Made by a program: the position numbers and the translations under genes. A stretch of 64,000 nucleotides of DNA from positions 14,780,645 through 14,844,644 of the forward strand of contig VZDJ01004378.1 in NCBI GenBank assembly GCA_008694505.1, given 5' to 3'. Of the stretch, positions 47,201 to 60,500 are shown in pieces. Under the pieces are notes generated by a model. The model was not told the DNA's origin. It did not search any database and saw only the letters and a list, made by a program, of their open reading frames with translations. This DNA comes from Cyanoderma ruficeps (taxonomy: Eukaryota; Chordata; Aves; Passeriformes; Timaliidae). Each line of letters opens with the position of its first letter. Position 1 is the first letter of the stretch.

Positions 47201-49106
47201 GGATTATTACAGGCTACAACTTGCTTAAATGTAATACAGTATAAACATCAAATTTCAGCCATTATATGAGAGAAAGTTAATCAGATCATAAAAATTTGTC
47301 TAGACATTGTAAGGTGTCAGACCATGGAGACACAAATCTATCTTTTTAGTAGAAACACAGAGGATATTAATATTGAATATTGAATCAGACTTCTGTATTA
47401 AACCACAAACCATGTTAACCATGTAAACCATGTTTTTAAAAAATCTCTTTCACATGGCAGATGGGATTGTTACAGTTCCACCCTGAATATATGCACAAGG
47501 ATCATTTGCTCTCCATAACTCTGATGGTTTTCAGGAAGCCACTGTGTTCTTCATTTAAGAAAGCATAAGCATATCCTTGAATATTCATGCCAAAAATATT
47601 TTCTTTTCATCCATCATTTCACCAGATTTAGGTTGTTGTTTTCTTTATGATTAAAGATTAAAATTAAACAGCAACAGTAATGTGGTTTATACTGTCCATT
47701 ATAATTTTGGGGGGTTTTTTTGGTTCCTGTTTACACATGCTCACTACTGAGATTCACTAGTATTTCCAGATTTTGGGAAGGAAAAACAGGAGATTTAGGT
47801 GATGAGGGAGAAAAGAGCCAAGGGAAGAGCTCAGATAAGAAGCAGCAGAGATGTCATACATGTATGAACCAAACATATAGATGCACATCACGCCTGTCCC
47901 CCTTCTCATCACAAAATTCAGCATTGCCACAACAAAAGTCAGCCTGTGGCTTTTCTCTCTCATGACCATAGAAGATCCTGAGTCTCTTATGACAGTGCTC
48001 GCCAAACAGCCCCACCTAAACCAAACAGTGTCTCTTGGGTGGGATCCTGAGCATCAGGCAGGTGAATACATGACATCACCTGGAGTCCAGTGCACACTAA
48101 GTATCACACTGTAAGCATCTTATTTAGGAGCAACTAATCCCAAAGCACTGGTGATGAGCAAGAAGACACTCATGCAAGGGTGAAGTGTATTCTTCTGACA
48201 GAGCCATGCAAAACAACATTCAGCCAACCAGGCAAACATGGAGACAAGGGGAAACTAAAGAAGGGCCAGATGGCATCCAGGGCACGTGATCCCCTGAGCA
48301 TGGCACTGCCAAGGGGAAGGGTAGGGCTGGGGAAGGATGCAATAGGGAGAAGAATAGCAGAATGCTGACTCTCAGGGAGACAGCAATAAAGCCAGTCAGA
48401 AATTGCCAAATTCAAATATGAGAGCCATCTTTAACAGGCTTCTAGAACCTCTCTGAAAACTCTCTGGACTGAGCTTTTTGATAACATCTGCTGTGGACCA
48501 ATCCTATCTAATAATCTCTTAGAGAAAATAGTTTTCTTTATTTTTTCACTAGATTGGACTTGCAGTTCAAAAATCCATTCTTCCTGTGCTCAGTGGCCAC
48601 ATTTCTTAAGTAATTTTTTATGAACTGGATCAGCAATTCCAGTAATATTCAACTGAAGGAGCTACAATCATAATTTTTAACATTGAAATTCTGTCTGCAA
48701 AAGGCCTCTAGACTGTGAGGGTTGTACTAAGCAATCTTGCCTGTATAATTTAACCATTCACAGCTAAGTGATGGGCCATACACAACATGGCTGAGGTTTT
48801 TTCATTCCTTTGCAATAATAAAAATAGTAAAGCGTTTGACCAAACCATTTTGTTGAAAAAAATACATAGCATATTACAGTAGAACTAAAATATAAATGTA
48901 ATACTAAGAAATCTTTGAATGGTTTGCAACTTGCCTTTATAGTTTGTGAAGTGCACCAATTATTTAATTGCTAGTAAGTTAAAATAAAATATTTCACTAC
49001 ACTTCTTATCCTACTATTGCAGTAATTGCAGTGTTCTCTACATCCAGATGAATTGGTTGCTATAGTAATAAAAGCTTTAGTTTTCAAGATTCTATAAAAC
49101 AGTGGC
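44279..49106. other. Intergenic, no gene seen
   Basis: Mostly AT-rich. The segment 46224-46620 is less AT-rich and open in two minus-strand phases (up to 123 codons) but shows no domain, and 47720-48415 is similar. None is called as a gene. Confidence 0.5.
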
Positions 49107-49157
49107 TTTTTTTTTTTTTTTTTTTNNNNNNNNNNNNNNNNNNNNNNNNNNNNNNNN
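49107..49157. other. Poly-T tract and assembly gap
   Basis: Nineteen T followed by 32 undetermined bases (49126-49157). The break falls at a homopolymer, so the gap size and whatever it hides are unknown. Confidence 0.95.
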
Positions 49158-52100
49158 AGTGGGCTCAATTATCACAGTACCTTCAGAAGAGCTCCTGCAC
49201 CATCGTTCTCCAAATAGAAGTTTTGGACCTACCGTGAATGATCTCTTGTACATAGGATGATATCAGCTCTCTTGTTCACATCCACAGCTTCCCCATGGAG
49301 GGACCTGTAACAATAGTGACTAACATCAACACAAAGTCCTTGGACCAGCCAACATTCACACCATCCACTGCTCACCTCACTCCTGACAGCTCCTTGGCCC
49401 TATGATCTCCATCACCAGTGTCCTGACCCTGGCAGAGGGGGGTTGTTTTGGGGAATTGGCTACAGCTTCCTACAGAGACCGTCTGCCAGGCTGGCCTGCA
49501 GGACAGACAGCCAAGTACAGCAAAATGAAAGTGCAGCACATCTCACTGTCCACAGCCAGAGTCTATAGCCAGTCACAGCTTTGTGGAGAGAAATGTTAGG
49601 CCAGAAAAGTACCAGAGCAGGAGCCTACCAGCTGACGTTCACAGCCAAAATGCTACTAAACATCTGTTTCACAGTAGTCAAGTGAAGACTCTAGGAAAAA
49701 CAGAAAGCAAACAGCCCAAAGGGTCATGATGAATCATTTTTCTTACTCTAAAAACCAGAGATGGTTCTCAACATAATTTAACAAATGCAACTTTTTCCAT
49801 CACCAAAAATCAGTTCAGGCAGCAGAAAATTGTGAAGGTAGTAAATATACTTATGGAGTGAAGGAGAGTAAAGTAATTTAGCATAGGATGTTTCAGTTCA
49901 CACACAACTTAATTTAAAATAGTTTTTAACTTTGCATATTAAATTCTATGTTTTGTTTCAGTAGAGTACTACAGGAAAGTAATTTTGACAGAGATGAAAA
50001 CCAGTGCTACCAGGATTTTGGATTTAGTAGCTTTCTGTATATAATTGCAGGAGGCTTGACACTTTGATGCAAAACTAATTTATAGACATATTTTGAGTGC
50101 ATATATTGTGATTGAAATACATTGTTAATGTGCCTTGCAAGTTGGTGGAGAAACCTTACACTGTCAGACTAACTGTTGCAAACAGAAAGTTAAACAAAGT
50201 AGGGAAACTGGTGTCACCTTGGTGTACAATCGAGGCATAGGAATATCTCTTGCTTCTTTCACACTGCCTGGATGTTTCATAATAATAGCCAAAATTATGC
50301 CTTGAAGGAATTGTGTTCCTCCATTTCTAAGACATTAACTTTTGAAACATGTTGCTTTAAATATACCCTTTTGTGTATTATTCTGAGAGGGGGCAATTCA
50401 TCTGTAAAAGCAAAATTTGAACAACCATTTTAAGAATGTATTTGAAGGCAACCGCTATTAATTCCTGTATAGTGGCCAAAACATAGCCTATACATCTTGA
50501 GCAGAAACTGATTTAAATTCCAGTAAATCCTATTTTAGGTAGAAGACCATTAACATTATTAAATCAGTAGGCCATTAGGGGAAACAGCAGTAGCACAGTG
50601 ACTGTAGTGACATTATTCCTTAGTTGGTCCCAAACCCATGATGACTCTATTCCCTGGTCTCCCATATTGCTTAATGGGGTGTCATCAAGGTCCAGGAATA
50701 GAAGTAGGAGCAGTTCTCCTGCTGAACTCTGAGACAAAAAATGGCATTTACTGCAGCAACTTGTTTAGGGGAGCAGGATGGGTCCCTGGAAAGTCTACGT
50801 CAATGTCTCTCCTAGATTTGCCATCTCTACTCCTTTCAGCTTAGGAATAGGACTCCCCAAGGAATACCATCTAAAAGCAGACAACTCCCCTTGCTAAGGA
50901 GTCCAGGGCTGCAGCCAGGTCTCTGCAGAGTGAAGGGAAATGCAGTCTGACTGGCACGGAGAGCTGGTGAGCTTCGGAGCTGAGCCAGGGCTCTGCTCCC
51001 CAGGAGAGTGAGTGTACCAAGCATCCCACCACCTGGCAGACAGCAGTCTTCTCACATTAGAGATAGTCTTAAAAACAGTTAAACTAAAATAAAATATTAT
51101 TTTCTTGCAAGACCATCTCACAAAATCTCAAACAGGAGCAGATGAGTGGAGAATAAGGTTATAGGAAGAGAGTGCTGCTTGACATATTGAAGCGTATTTA
51201 TGGGGGTTTTGATAAGCCAAATTTTCCTAAGTGATACTTGAGAACAAGCCAAACCACCAGTTACAGAATTAGTTTTGTAAGAAAGAAACATACCGTGACA
51301 CTTACTTTCCTAATCTTGGGGAAAATCTCTGCTCATACCCTAAACCTACCAATTCATTTAAACAAAATCTTGTAGCTCAGACATATAAACTGGCATTTTT
51401 AAGAATGTAGGGATCTTGCAATTTCTTAGAAAGAAACTGTTGCTTTTCCCAGAAAAGAAAAGAAAAAAAACCCTAACTTCTAAGCAGCCGGATAGTTCTT
51501 TACCAGCTATAATATCTCCCAGTTTTTATTTCCATCTGCACAAGCACTAGGCAATCCCAGCTGATCTCGGCTGTTGCTTCCTCTGCAAACACATTCCAAT
51601 TTGCTTTCTCTCTCTCTCTGTGTCTACCAAAATGGAAATGGACAGTCTCTCCTGAAAGCTCTTGCTTTCTCTACCTTCTAATGAAGTTCTTTTTTTGGCT
51701 TCTCAGACCTCACTGCAGGAGAACTGTCCTCCACAAGGAAATCTTTCACCATTATGTGAAACATGACTGGTCAGGAGCCTTTTACTTCTAATTTTTCACT
51801 AAAGTCATTCCACCTGTCTGAGATTGAAGGATTGAGGATCTGACAATGAAAATCTCTCAGACAGAGGGTTGTCCATTGAGCTGGATGTGTTAGAATAACA
51901 GAGTTCTGTTGCACTGCATATTTTGCAGCTGTGGCAGCAGATTTGGTCAATTCTGGACTAAAGTTACTGAATTAGTCAGTCATTACTGTGCAGCAGCATT
52001 TTACAGCAAAAAATTCACTGAGTATTTTAAAATGTGAAGCTTGCACAATTATGCTTTTAAGTTCCCTCTCTTCTGTCTTGCTCTATGTCTCTGATCTTGT

Positions 52101-53546
52101 ATGTCACGGTCACCGTACCCCATGTCTCTGGTGCTTTGCCAAGGGAGGCAAAGGAAGGGCAGAGACGTGCTGGTTGGAAAAAGATAAGAAATTCTTATGG
52201 CAAAGTCAGCACAAATTAAATAATCCCAAGAGATATTTCGATTGGCTCTTTCAGAGGAGCAAGAGCTCTTCTGAGCTCTGGAAAACCTTTCTACAGCAGC
52301 CCTAGGACAAACATCTTTGTTCTCATCCTACTATTTAATCAATGAGAGGCTCTGCTAGCCAACCGAGTCTTTTCATTCACCCTGTGTCACCTACTCATAG
52401 CCCTGATGTGAAAGCACACTGCACACTCCCTGAGATATCCTTCTTTGCCTTTTGCTTTTATGGAAAAGCCATTTCACTGTGCTAATTCAAGTCTGTAATT
52501 CACCACACAGACAGTAGCTTCCAAAGAGGGGAAAAAATAGGGCATGCCAGGTCAAGCACGTTTCTGCAATTGTACTGCATTTAACTGGAGCCTGCAGTCT
52601 CCACAGCACCTGTACCCTGGTGTCAGCAACACACAGACCTGAAGGGGGACTGGCTTAAAGTCTGGGTGTTCCAAGTCAGAGAGTACCTACTGCTATTTCT
52701 GAGGCCGTAACTTGCCACCCTACAACACAAAACAGAGGCAATGTATGGTCATTCATAAACTCTACAGACAGGTAAGAATATGCAAAGTTCTCTTGGGATT
52801 TTTAAGGTAAATCCAAAACACCTCACCATATGACCATATGTCAGGTTAAAAGGAATAATTCAAATATTAACGTATGTGATTTGCAGTATAGACTTCTGCA
52901 TCCAAGCTAGCTCATACACTATCAGAAACCTGTTTATATTATCATCACAAAATCACCTCTGAAATGAGTCCAGGCTTTGTGATTATGATGAAGGTTAGTT
53001 TATTTAGCTATTCTAGTCCTGTGAGTGATACATTTTCCAGAGATTCATGCTAAGAATTCTTTCTCTTTTTTTTTCCATACAGCATCAAACTCACCCTCCC
53101 ATCTTTGTCTTTAGACTTCACCCAGCTCCACAGTGCTCTTTACATCAAATTCAGAACCCCTGCTCTGAAGGCTTTCAGCATGTGTCTGTGGCAGTGAATT
53201 TACCTTCTTTTACAGACCATATTTTCTATACTACTCTCTTCACCTCCCACTCAGAATACATGCAGTTCCTTTCATAATGCTTTACAATTCTGGAATGTCC
53301 ATCCTAAATCTGTCCTGGCTGTGAGTGTCTATAGCTGTTCCTTACCTTTCGCTGTTTTCTTGAACTAAGCGATTAGGCTGGTTTCAATGCAATCAAAAAC
53401 TTGTAATGGCTTTGCTGTGTATCACCCTCCTCTCAGGTTCTGCAGACACATTTTGACACAAATCAAATCAGAAATCTTTATGGTATAAAATCATCTTTTA
53501 TATAGTAAAGAGGCCCTTACTGCTGCTCCAAAACTCTTACCTTGAC
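49158..53546. other. Intergenic, no gene seen
   Basis: No recognisable exon, RNA gene or element boundary. There is a short CT/TC run near 51608-51622 and an A-rich patch near 51458-51472. Confidence 0.55.
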
Positions 53547-53573
53547 GGTAAGCAAGGTAAGCAAGGTAAGCAA
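53547..53573. repeat. Three perfect 9-bp units GGTAAGCAA
   Basis: Tandem units at 53547, 53556 and 53565, preceded by CTTACC (53536-53541), which pairs with GGTAAG to form a small inverted repeat. Confidence 0.9.
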
Positions 53574-53929
53574 GCAGCTGTGATTTCTTTAATTCTTGAA
53601 AAGGTAGTTAAAGCCTAATCTTGCTATCCTTTGGCTGAGGAGGAAGAAAAAAAATAAGGTCGTATGTAGCCTATTAAAAATAACATTGATAAAGCTAAAG
53701 ATGTGACATAGGCAAGGAATGTCAGGTAAGTGAAGCTGGAACCATTAATAAGCCACAGTGAATTGGCAACTTCTTAATTAAAAACTGAAGACTTCTTTCA
53801 GATACTCAATTAAAAATGATACAGACATTCCTATTCTGCTTTTCCATAAAACTACAGTTTGAGTATCTTATAGCAGTGTATACATGAGATACACAAAGAA
53901 ATATATGCAATATGCATATTATTGCCTAT

Positions 53930-53972
53930 AAATAATGCATATAAATAATGTATATGCACATAAATAATATGA
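53930..53972. repeat. AT-rich imperfect tandem repeat
   Basis: ATAAATAAT recurs three times within about 45 bases, with TGCATAT/TGTATATGCAC spacers. Confidence 0.8.
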
Positions 53973-54440
53973 AATTAATTACAGCTGACACTAAAAAGAA
54001 TCCACTATGCATTTTGTGAAGATCTAGAGGCCTCTGAATCCTGGAAAATTCTGTTTCTTTGTCTGGGATGCTCTGGTGGCTCAGACCAAGGGTGAGCATA
54101 AACAGGAACTCCTGGATTTTTTGAAATTCTATCTCCACATATGAGATCTCAAATATTTTGCAGGATCCAGGAGAGGATGCCCTGCTCCACATCAGCTCCC
54201 AAACAAGCATGGACATCCCTCCCAATCTGGCTCAATGGATCATGTGCCAAGGAGGTGGGATCTGGTGAACAGATTCCGCTGGATGTTCAGCCAACCCAGA
54301 AGCATGGAACACCCAAGATTCCCTGCAGAGCTGGCAGCCAGGTTTGCAGTCCAGAAGGACTCTGAGGGGAAAAAGAAGAAAAGATATCTCAGATGGCACT
54401 TCTGAAAAAAAGTACTGAATATGATCTGTCTCGGTGCAGA

Positions 54441-54558
54441 TCATAGAATCACGGACTATTTTGGGTTGAAAGGAGCCTAAAAACCCATCTAGTGCCATGG
54501 GCAGAGATGCTACTCACTAGATCATGTTGGTTAGGGCCCCATCCAACCTGGCTGTAAG
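54441..54558 (-). mobile_element. CR1 LINE 3' fragment
   Basis: TCATAGAATCACGGACTATT followed by TTGGGTTGAAAGGAGCCTAA, TGCCATGGGCAGAGATGCTA and GGGCCCCATCCAACCTGGC is the reverse complement of the avian CR1 3' end, including its terminal ATTCTATGA motif. It is 5'-truncated at about 118 bases. Confidence 0.9.
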
Positions 54559-57500
54559 ACTTGCAGGAATTGGGTATCTGGTTTCTGGCCTTCCTTCCTT
54601 GGTTTCCTACACTTCAGCTCTTGTGTTCTAAGAAAAGTGGCCTGAAAGAGTTGCCATCCCTTTCAGAGCTCTCTGCAGAGCCGATGCTTTTTTAAAGCTC
54701 TGATTGCTAAGAAAGGATGAGTGGATATCATGTCTCTACTTTTTTATGTCCCAAAGAAACCCATGGGCTGATTATGGCAAGTTTGGCAGGAGAGTGGAGA
54801 TCACAAAAATACTTACCCACCTCTTTATCTCCTGTAAATGAGTAGCTAGGCATTTAAAGCAGCATGCATGATAAATAGCTGAGAGTTCATGAGAAGCAAT
54901 CCTTCCAGAAGGGAATCACTGTCTGAACACATTCAGGTGAATAGTCTTTGGGACTTATTTGCTAAACACATTAGAGAATCTAAATGCAACACATGCATCA
55001 ACAAGAAGCTGGTGTAGCTCCTAAACCAACCATCTGCATGCCAAACATATGATACAGAGCCTGACCTCTTCAGACACGTTGCCCGTCAGTGATGCACGCA
55101 ATAAACAAAGAAAGATCCAGGACAGGCTAGTCTGTTGAGTAGAGCTGATCTAGGTCTAGCCATGACCCCTTGCATTTCAGGAAATTCTCAGGCATGTTGT
55201 AAACAAGTACAGTTTATAAGCCACCTCTTAACCTCCAGTAAAATAACCACATGATGCTTGTCCCCAGGAGCTAACTCCAGGATCTGTATTTCTTCCTGAA
55301 ACATTTGGAGGCCAGAACATGCTAAGTGCTGCAGCAACCTTCTGATAGCAAGCCTCTTTGGTGTCAACTCTGTACCTAGCACTTCACCACTGAGCACCAA
55401 AATTTTGATGGCCACATTTACATTTGGATGACAAATCATCATACCAAAGAATATTTCAATGTTATATTGTCTCAGTCATAATAGTCAAGTCTGGGATTTT
55501 GCTTAGTTTCACATAGCTCTTCAGGAGCTCCAAAGACAGCTCAAAAGGAATCAGATTTGTGCAAACCAAGATATCTGAGGGAATGATGTGCATGTCTCTC
55601 CTCACACTAAATATGACCCTGATAAAGGTGCACATATCTCAGATGGATAGAAACAGAATGATAACACTTTTCTATTTTTTGTTGCTCCTTATAATTCATT
55701 CTTTGTTTCCCCATTAAGTTAATTCAGAATATATAAGCATGTTCTTTTTGAAAGATCAATATTTAACTTGTGCTTTTGGGTTAATAATTCAGGTGACTTG
55801 AGTTATGTCTCAAAGCAAGGGTTTTGAAAAGTGAATCTATTAGGAATATTCAGACAGATTCCCTCAAGTTAACTCAGGCAGGCACTGCAAAAAAAAAACA
55901 GTAAGGGAGGGTGAAGCACAGTAAGGAAGAGTGAAACATTCCTTTACACTCAATAGCTGGGGACCGAATAGTAATATCAGTATTTGCAACAGACCAAAAA
56001 CTGCCTTGTATATTGAATATATCTTTTCTTTTAAAGTGCTAAAGGACATCTTATTGAAGAATTTAATACCAGCACGTTCACAGATGCCAGTATTCATGAA
56101 CATACAACCCTCCTTGCTGACTGAGCATTGAATTCTACCCAAAGAGCAGAAAACCTGGTAAAACACAGTGCAGTGAATCAGTCAATATACATTAAAGGAC
56201 TAAGGGACCCTGAGAGAGAGAAAGAGGATTTTAAAAAGAAAGCAGTAATGAATAAGAGCAAAGATAAATCTTGCAGTATCCTATTACAATAAACCAATTT
56301 GCAGATCAGTGATGAAAAATAGACAAAGATGACAGATGTATGACCCTTACATTTATTCTCAGGCCTGTCAGTAAGAAAGGGGAAAAGTTTTCATTCTTTA
56401 ATCATTTGCCCTTTCTTGTAAAAGATAGGTTTAATACCAATAGCAGGTGTATTTGTATCAAAAGCTCTCTGAAGAGAATATTAACAATAATATCCATATG
56501 CACCCACATACAAGGACAAACCTTTTAACATTTTTGGGCAGCCATAGCAAATGCTGGGAAAAGAAGTGGAAAAGGATGATAATTTGATTGAAGCATAAAG
56601 GTGGACTTCAACAGACATCAAATTTTGAACATAAGGATTGTGTTTGCTAGCTTACATGACTCACATACCAGGATCAATATTCCCCATTTCTCCAGCACCT
56701 TAGAAAATAAATTAAATGCAACCTCAAACACTAAAGAAAGGGTCTAAATGATCATCATTATATCCAGAATTATTCATCTGGTCATTAACCTACACATAGC
56801 AACTTCTTCAGTTACTTAGGGTATTTATAGACATCTAGAAGTCCAGGAGAAAACAATAAAGACAGCAGAGATAAGACAAATGAAGGCAATAATGCAGTGT
56901 TATTACCAAATCTTTCATCTTGGTGAATGAAATAGAAATAAGATTCCTTCGGTTTTGCAATTCAGCATCAAAATATACATATTCCCAAACTTCATGAGAA
57001 AATAGTGGAAGATGAGGAAAATGGAATCATCCATGGAATTATGACAATGTAAAGAAGGCAGATTAGAGGTTAGAGAAGATCCCATGGTATGGTGAGCTTA
57101 TAAGGATGAGGGAGAGGTGGTAACTGGCACAGATGAGATAGAGAAAGAAGCTGAAAATATTTATAAAACCCTGTGTACTGTAGAGTAATATTCAAGTTAA
57201 TAATAGAATAGCAAAGACAGCAACTACCTCAAAGACCTACCTTTATTTAAAAACAGAATATAGATAAATTTGCTTTTTTGGTGCTGCAGAAGAGAAAAGT
57301 AAGGCTTCTAAAAGGTTTTTAATGCACACATTCATTTATTTATTTAACAAAATCAAACAATGAGGAGTAACTCAAGCCTTCTTTACTACCAGCTTGGAAG
57401 ATTCAGATGCCTAAAGAGGAGGGAAACTGGACCAGCTGTTCTCCACAGGAGCTGATTTTATCAATAAATATTGACACAGAGATTTTTGCCAATATGTTTG

Positions 57501-60500
57501 ACAAATAAAGACAAGTGAGTATATCAGCGTTATGTGCAGCCAGACAAGGATTTGTACTTTGCTGACTTTCTGTGGAGTACAGCAAAAAGACTTCTGTGCA
57601 ACACACAATTTTAAGGAGGAAAAAAAAAAGACTTTTGGATTATTTAAGGTTCTGTATCTGTGTCTACAAATTCTGCACTGAGAAGAGGATGATAAGCTGC
57701 TTTTTATTCAAAAGCACACTGGTATATGTGTAGTAAACACAAATGCATTCTTGCCTAAAAGAGAAAAAAAATCTCTTTACTAGGCTGAATGAGAAGTGTA
57801 ATATGTGGATTGCAGAAAATAATATCACTGAGGATCTTAATTTCTGCCTTACTTAAGACTTGCAGAATTTATCTTTAAAAGAGCGAAATTATCTTAAGTA
57901 GATTTAAGTTAATAAAAAGTATCTGGCAGAACGCTTTCTGTTCCCATTCAGGGCATGTATCTGAACCATGATAACCCTTACTGAAGTAAAATCTTAAATC
58001 TTACCACATGAAGAACAAATTTTGGATCAGACCAAGGTCACAGTGTTAGGCAAATAGTTACTAGGTTTTTAAAACATCCCCGTTCTTGAAAGCAATAACA
58101 TCTGTGTTAGATCTTAGTTGTGATATTACTGCAGATCTCTTTGTCACTGCCACAGTGGTAAGTCATCCAAATCTGCCTATAAACCAGGCAGTACCCAAAC
58201 CCAAAATTTGTTGTTTGAGAACAAATCGTCTTTCACTCCTGCCACCTGAGACTGTCCTCCAGCAACATCCCAGTAAGTCCTCTGTCCTGTTGAATTCCCA
58301 GCTGTTAGCCAGCATACAGTTAGCGTGACAGGATTTTTCAGAAGAGAAGCAAGGACTGTAACCAGTTCAATTTTGAAATCTACATGACTTACCAATCAAA
58401 ATATTTATACCACAGAACACCATTAAACTGTGCTTTTTAAAGTCATGTTAGGTAGTAATCCAAAGAATGTGAAACTCTTTTATGTCTCCAGATAATTAAT
58501 GTGGATGACATTTTGGGAATGAATAATATGATGTTTTGGAAAAAGAGTTATTCCAACAATAAATAAGGATGTTCTTTCCTAACTTTCCCATGCATGAGAA
58601 AGAGGCATAGACACCATTAATTTGCCTTACTCTTTCTGACCAACACCCCATACCCCTACCAGCAGAACAACAAAAGCATAATCTATTGACCTAATGAATT
58701 GCTAGTGAAAATTAGGAGTTCATTTTATTTTTATAATAATTTATTCTGTGACACAGATGTTCATTACTATCTTCTTCTGACAAGTTACAAGCATAAGAAT
58801 TGGTTTAATGATGACCTTTCACTGTGAATATTCCAGTGATGACAATTTTAGTCAGAGCTAGCAAGGACATTTGACAAACTCAGTGTATTCACATACAAGT
58901 CACTGACTTCTGTTAAAATTACATTCGGCATTACCAAAATGTGCTGCTTTCCTTTAAACAGTTGCACAGGGCAGGTTCTTTGAGAGCAGAGCTCTGCCAC
59001 TGCACATCTCTCATTCAAAGTTCTGTCTACATGAGCCTGGAGGCTCTCTGCTCTGCATGCAGTGCATGAAAATTCCCATTGAACTGAAGGGTAAGGTGTG
59101 CCTACTCCTTTACAACAGAGAAACACCATCTGCTACAATAGGATCACCACAGTGAGATGCCAGAGCTGCGTCCAGATTTAGGGCTTGGCTGTGGAAGCAG
59201 CACTCTGGTGATCACAGGAGTGAGACAGCCCAGAAGTGTGACTTAAATGCAGCACTGCACAAGCTCAGGTGAGCAAGAGCCCCTTGCATGCTGGGCATGC
59301 ACCGAGCAGTGCTGTGGTTCACCAAAGTCCATGCTGGAAATAGGGCATGGAGAACAAAGCTCAAGCAGATAACGGTTGAAAAAGTTAACCCAGTAGCCTG
59401 TACTTCCTGTTTCAAAGGAGAACCCCAGATTTAATGTGTCACAAAGGTTTTGTCAAGAAAGTTGGCAGGTAGTGCAGGATTTTATAAAGGAAGTATTACA
59501 TCTTTCTGGGGCTAGGCTGTCCAAAGGTGTTCTGTGGGCCTTTAATTCAGTGGGAGAACTCAGAAAATGCAGAAATATGATCAGACCAGTGCTGAGAATT
59601 TACAGAAATTTCACTGAAATTTTTTAAGCAAAGTTTAACAGCCATGAGTTCATTCACAGTCAAGGGTATTTAGAAAAATTAAGGTTTTTGCAAGGTGAGA
59701 CCTTTTCTGAAGCTGTCACAACCCATCCCAAGCCTCCAGGACTGAGGTCTTGCTCCCAGTTGCACAAAGATGCTCTGTCTGCTGCACTAGTTTACCAAAA
59801 GTTTCTATATGCTTCAACCATACTTTCAAGTTGAAGTTTAATGTCAACTTGAAATGAAAACACGGTTTTGACAAACACTGTACCAAGTGAAGCCAGTTAA
59901 GCTTTCTACCAGGTATTTTCTAGAAATTCTGGAGCCTGTTTTCTGTACACATAAGCACAGAAACTTCACAACCATGTCTGGAGAACATTTAGTTCTTTTA
60001 TGAGATTCTGGTCTTCCATTTAGTTTATCCAGCTCCATCTATCCTTTTTACTGCTGTAGTCTGAGACATTACAAATACCTGAGAAGATGGGACTAGCAAA
60101 GGCAATATCATCTTTAGCAATAGAATAGCAGATGTAAGTTTCTGTAATTTTATCTTTTTCTTTTCCAATGAGTAAATGTGTGTGATTCTTTGTTTTTCAA
60201 TGAAGATTTCTTTTGCCTTTCATTTTAGAAATGTTCCCTTACTTCATTTTAAATCATATTCACAGCACTAAAAGCCTCAGTTAAGATAGTTGTGCTCATC
60301 TGAAGCATTCTCTTTGATCAATGGCAATGATTAAATTACAGAAAACTCTTTATAAATTGGCATTGCATGTGAAATCATTATTTTTACAATAGCAATGCAG
60401 AGCAGCAGATCCCCATGCTTCCCTATCCTGCTCAGCAATGTTGTTCCTAAGGTAGAAGGCGTGAAGCATTTTTTTTTACTGTTCTGTCCAATTACATTAA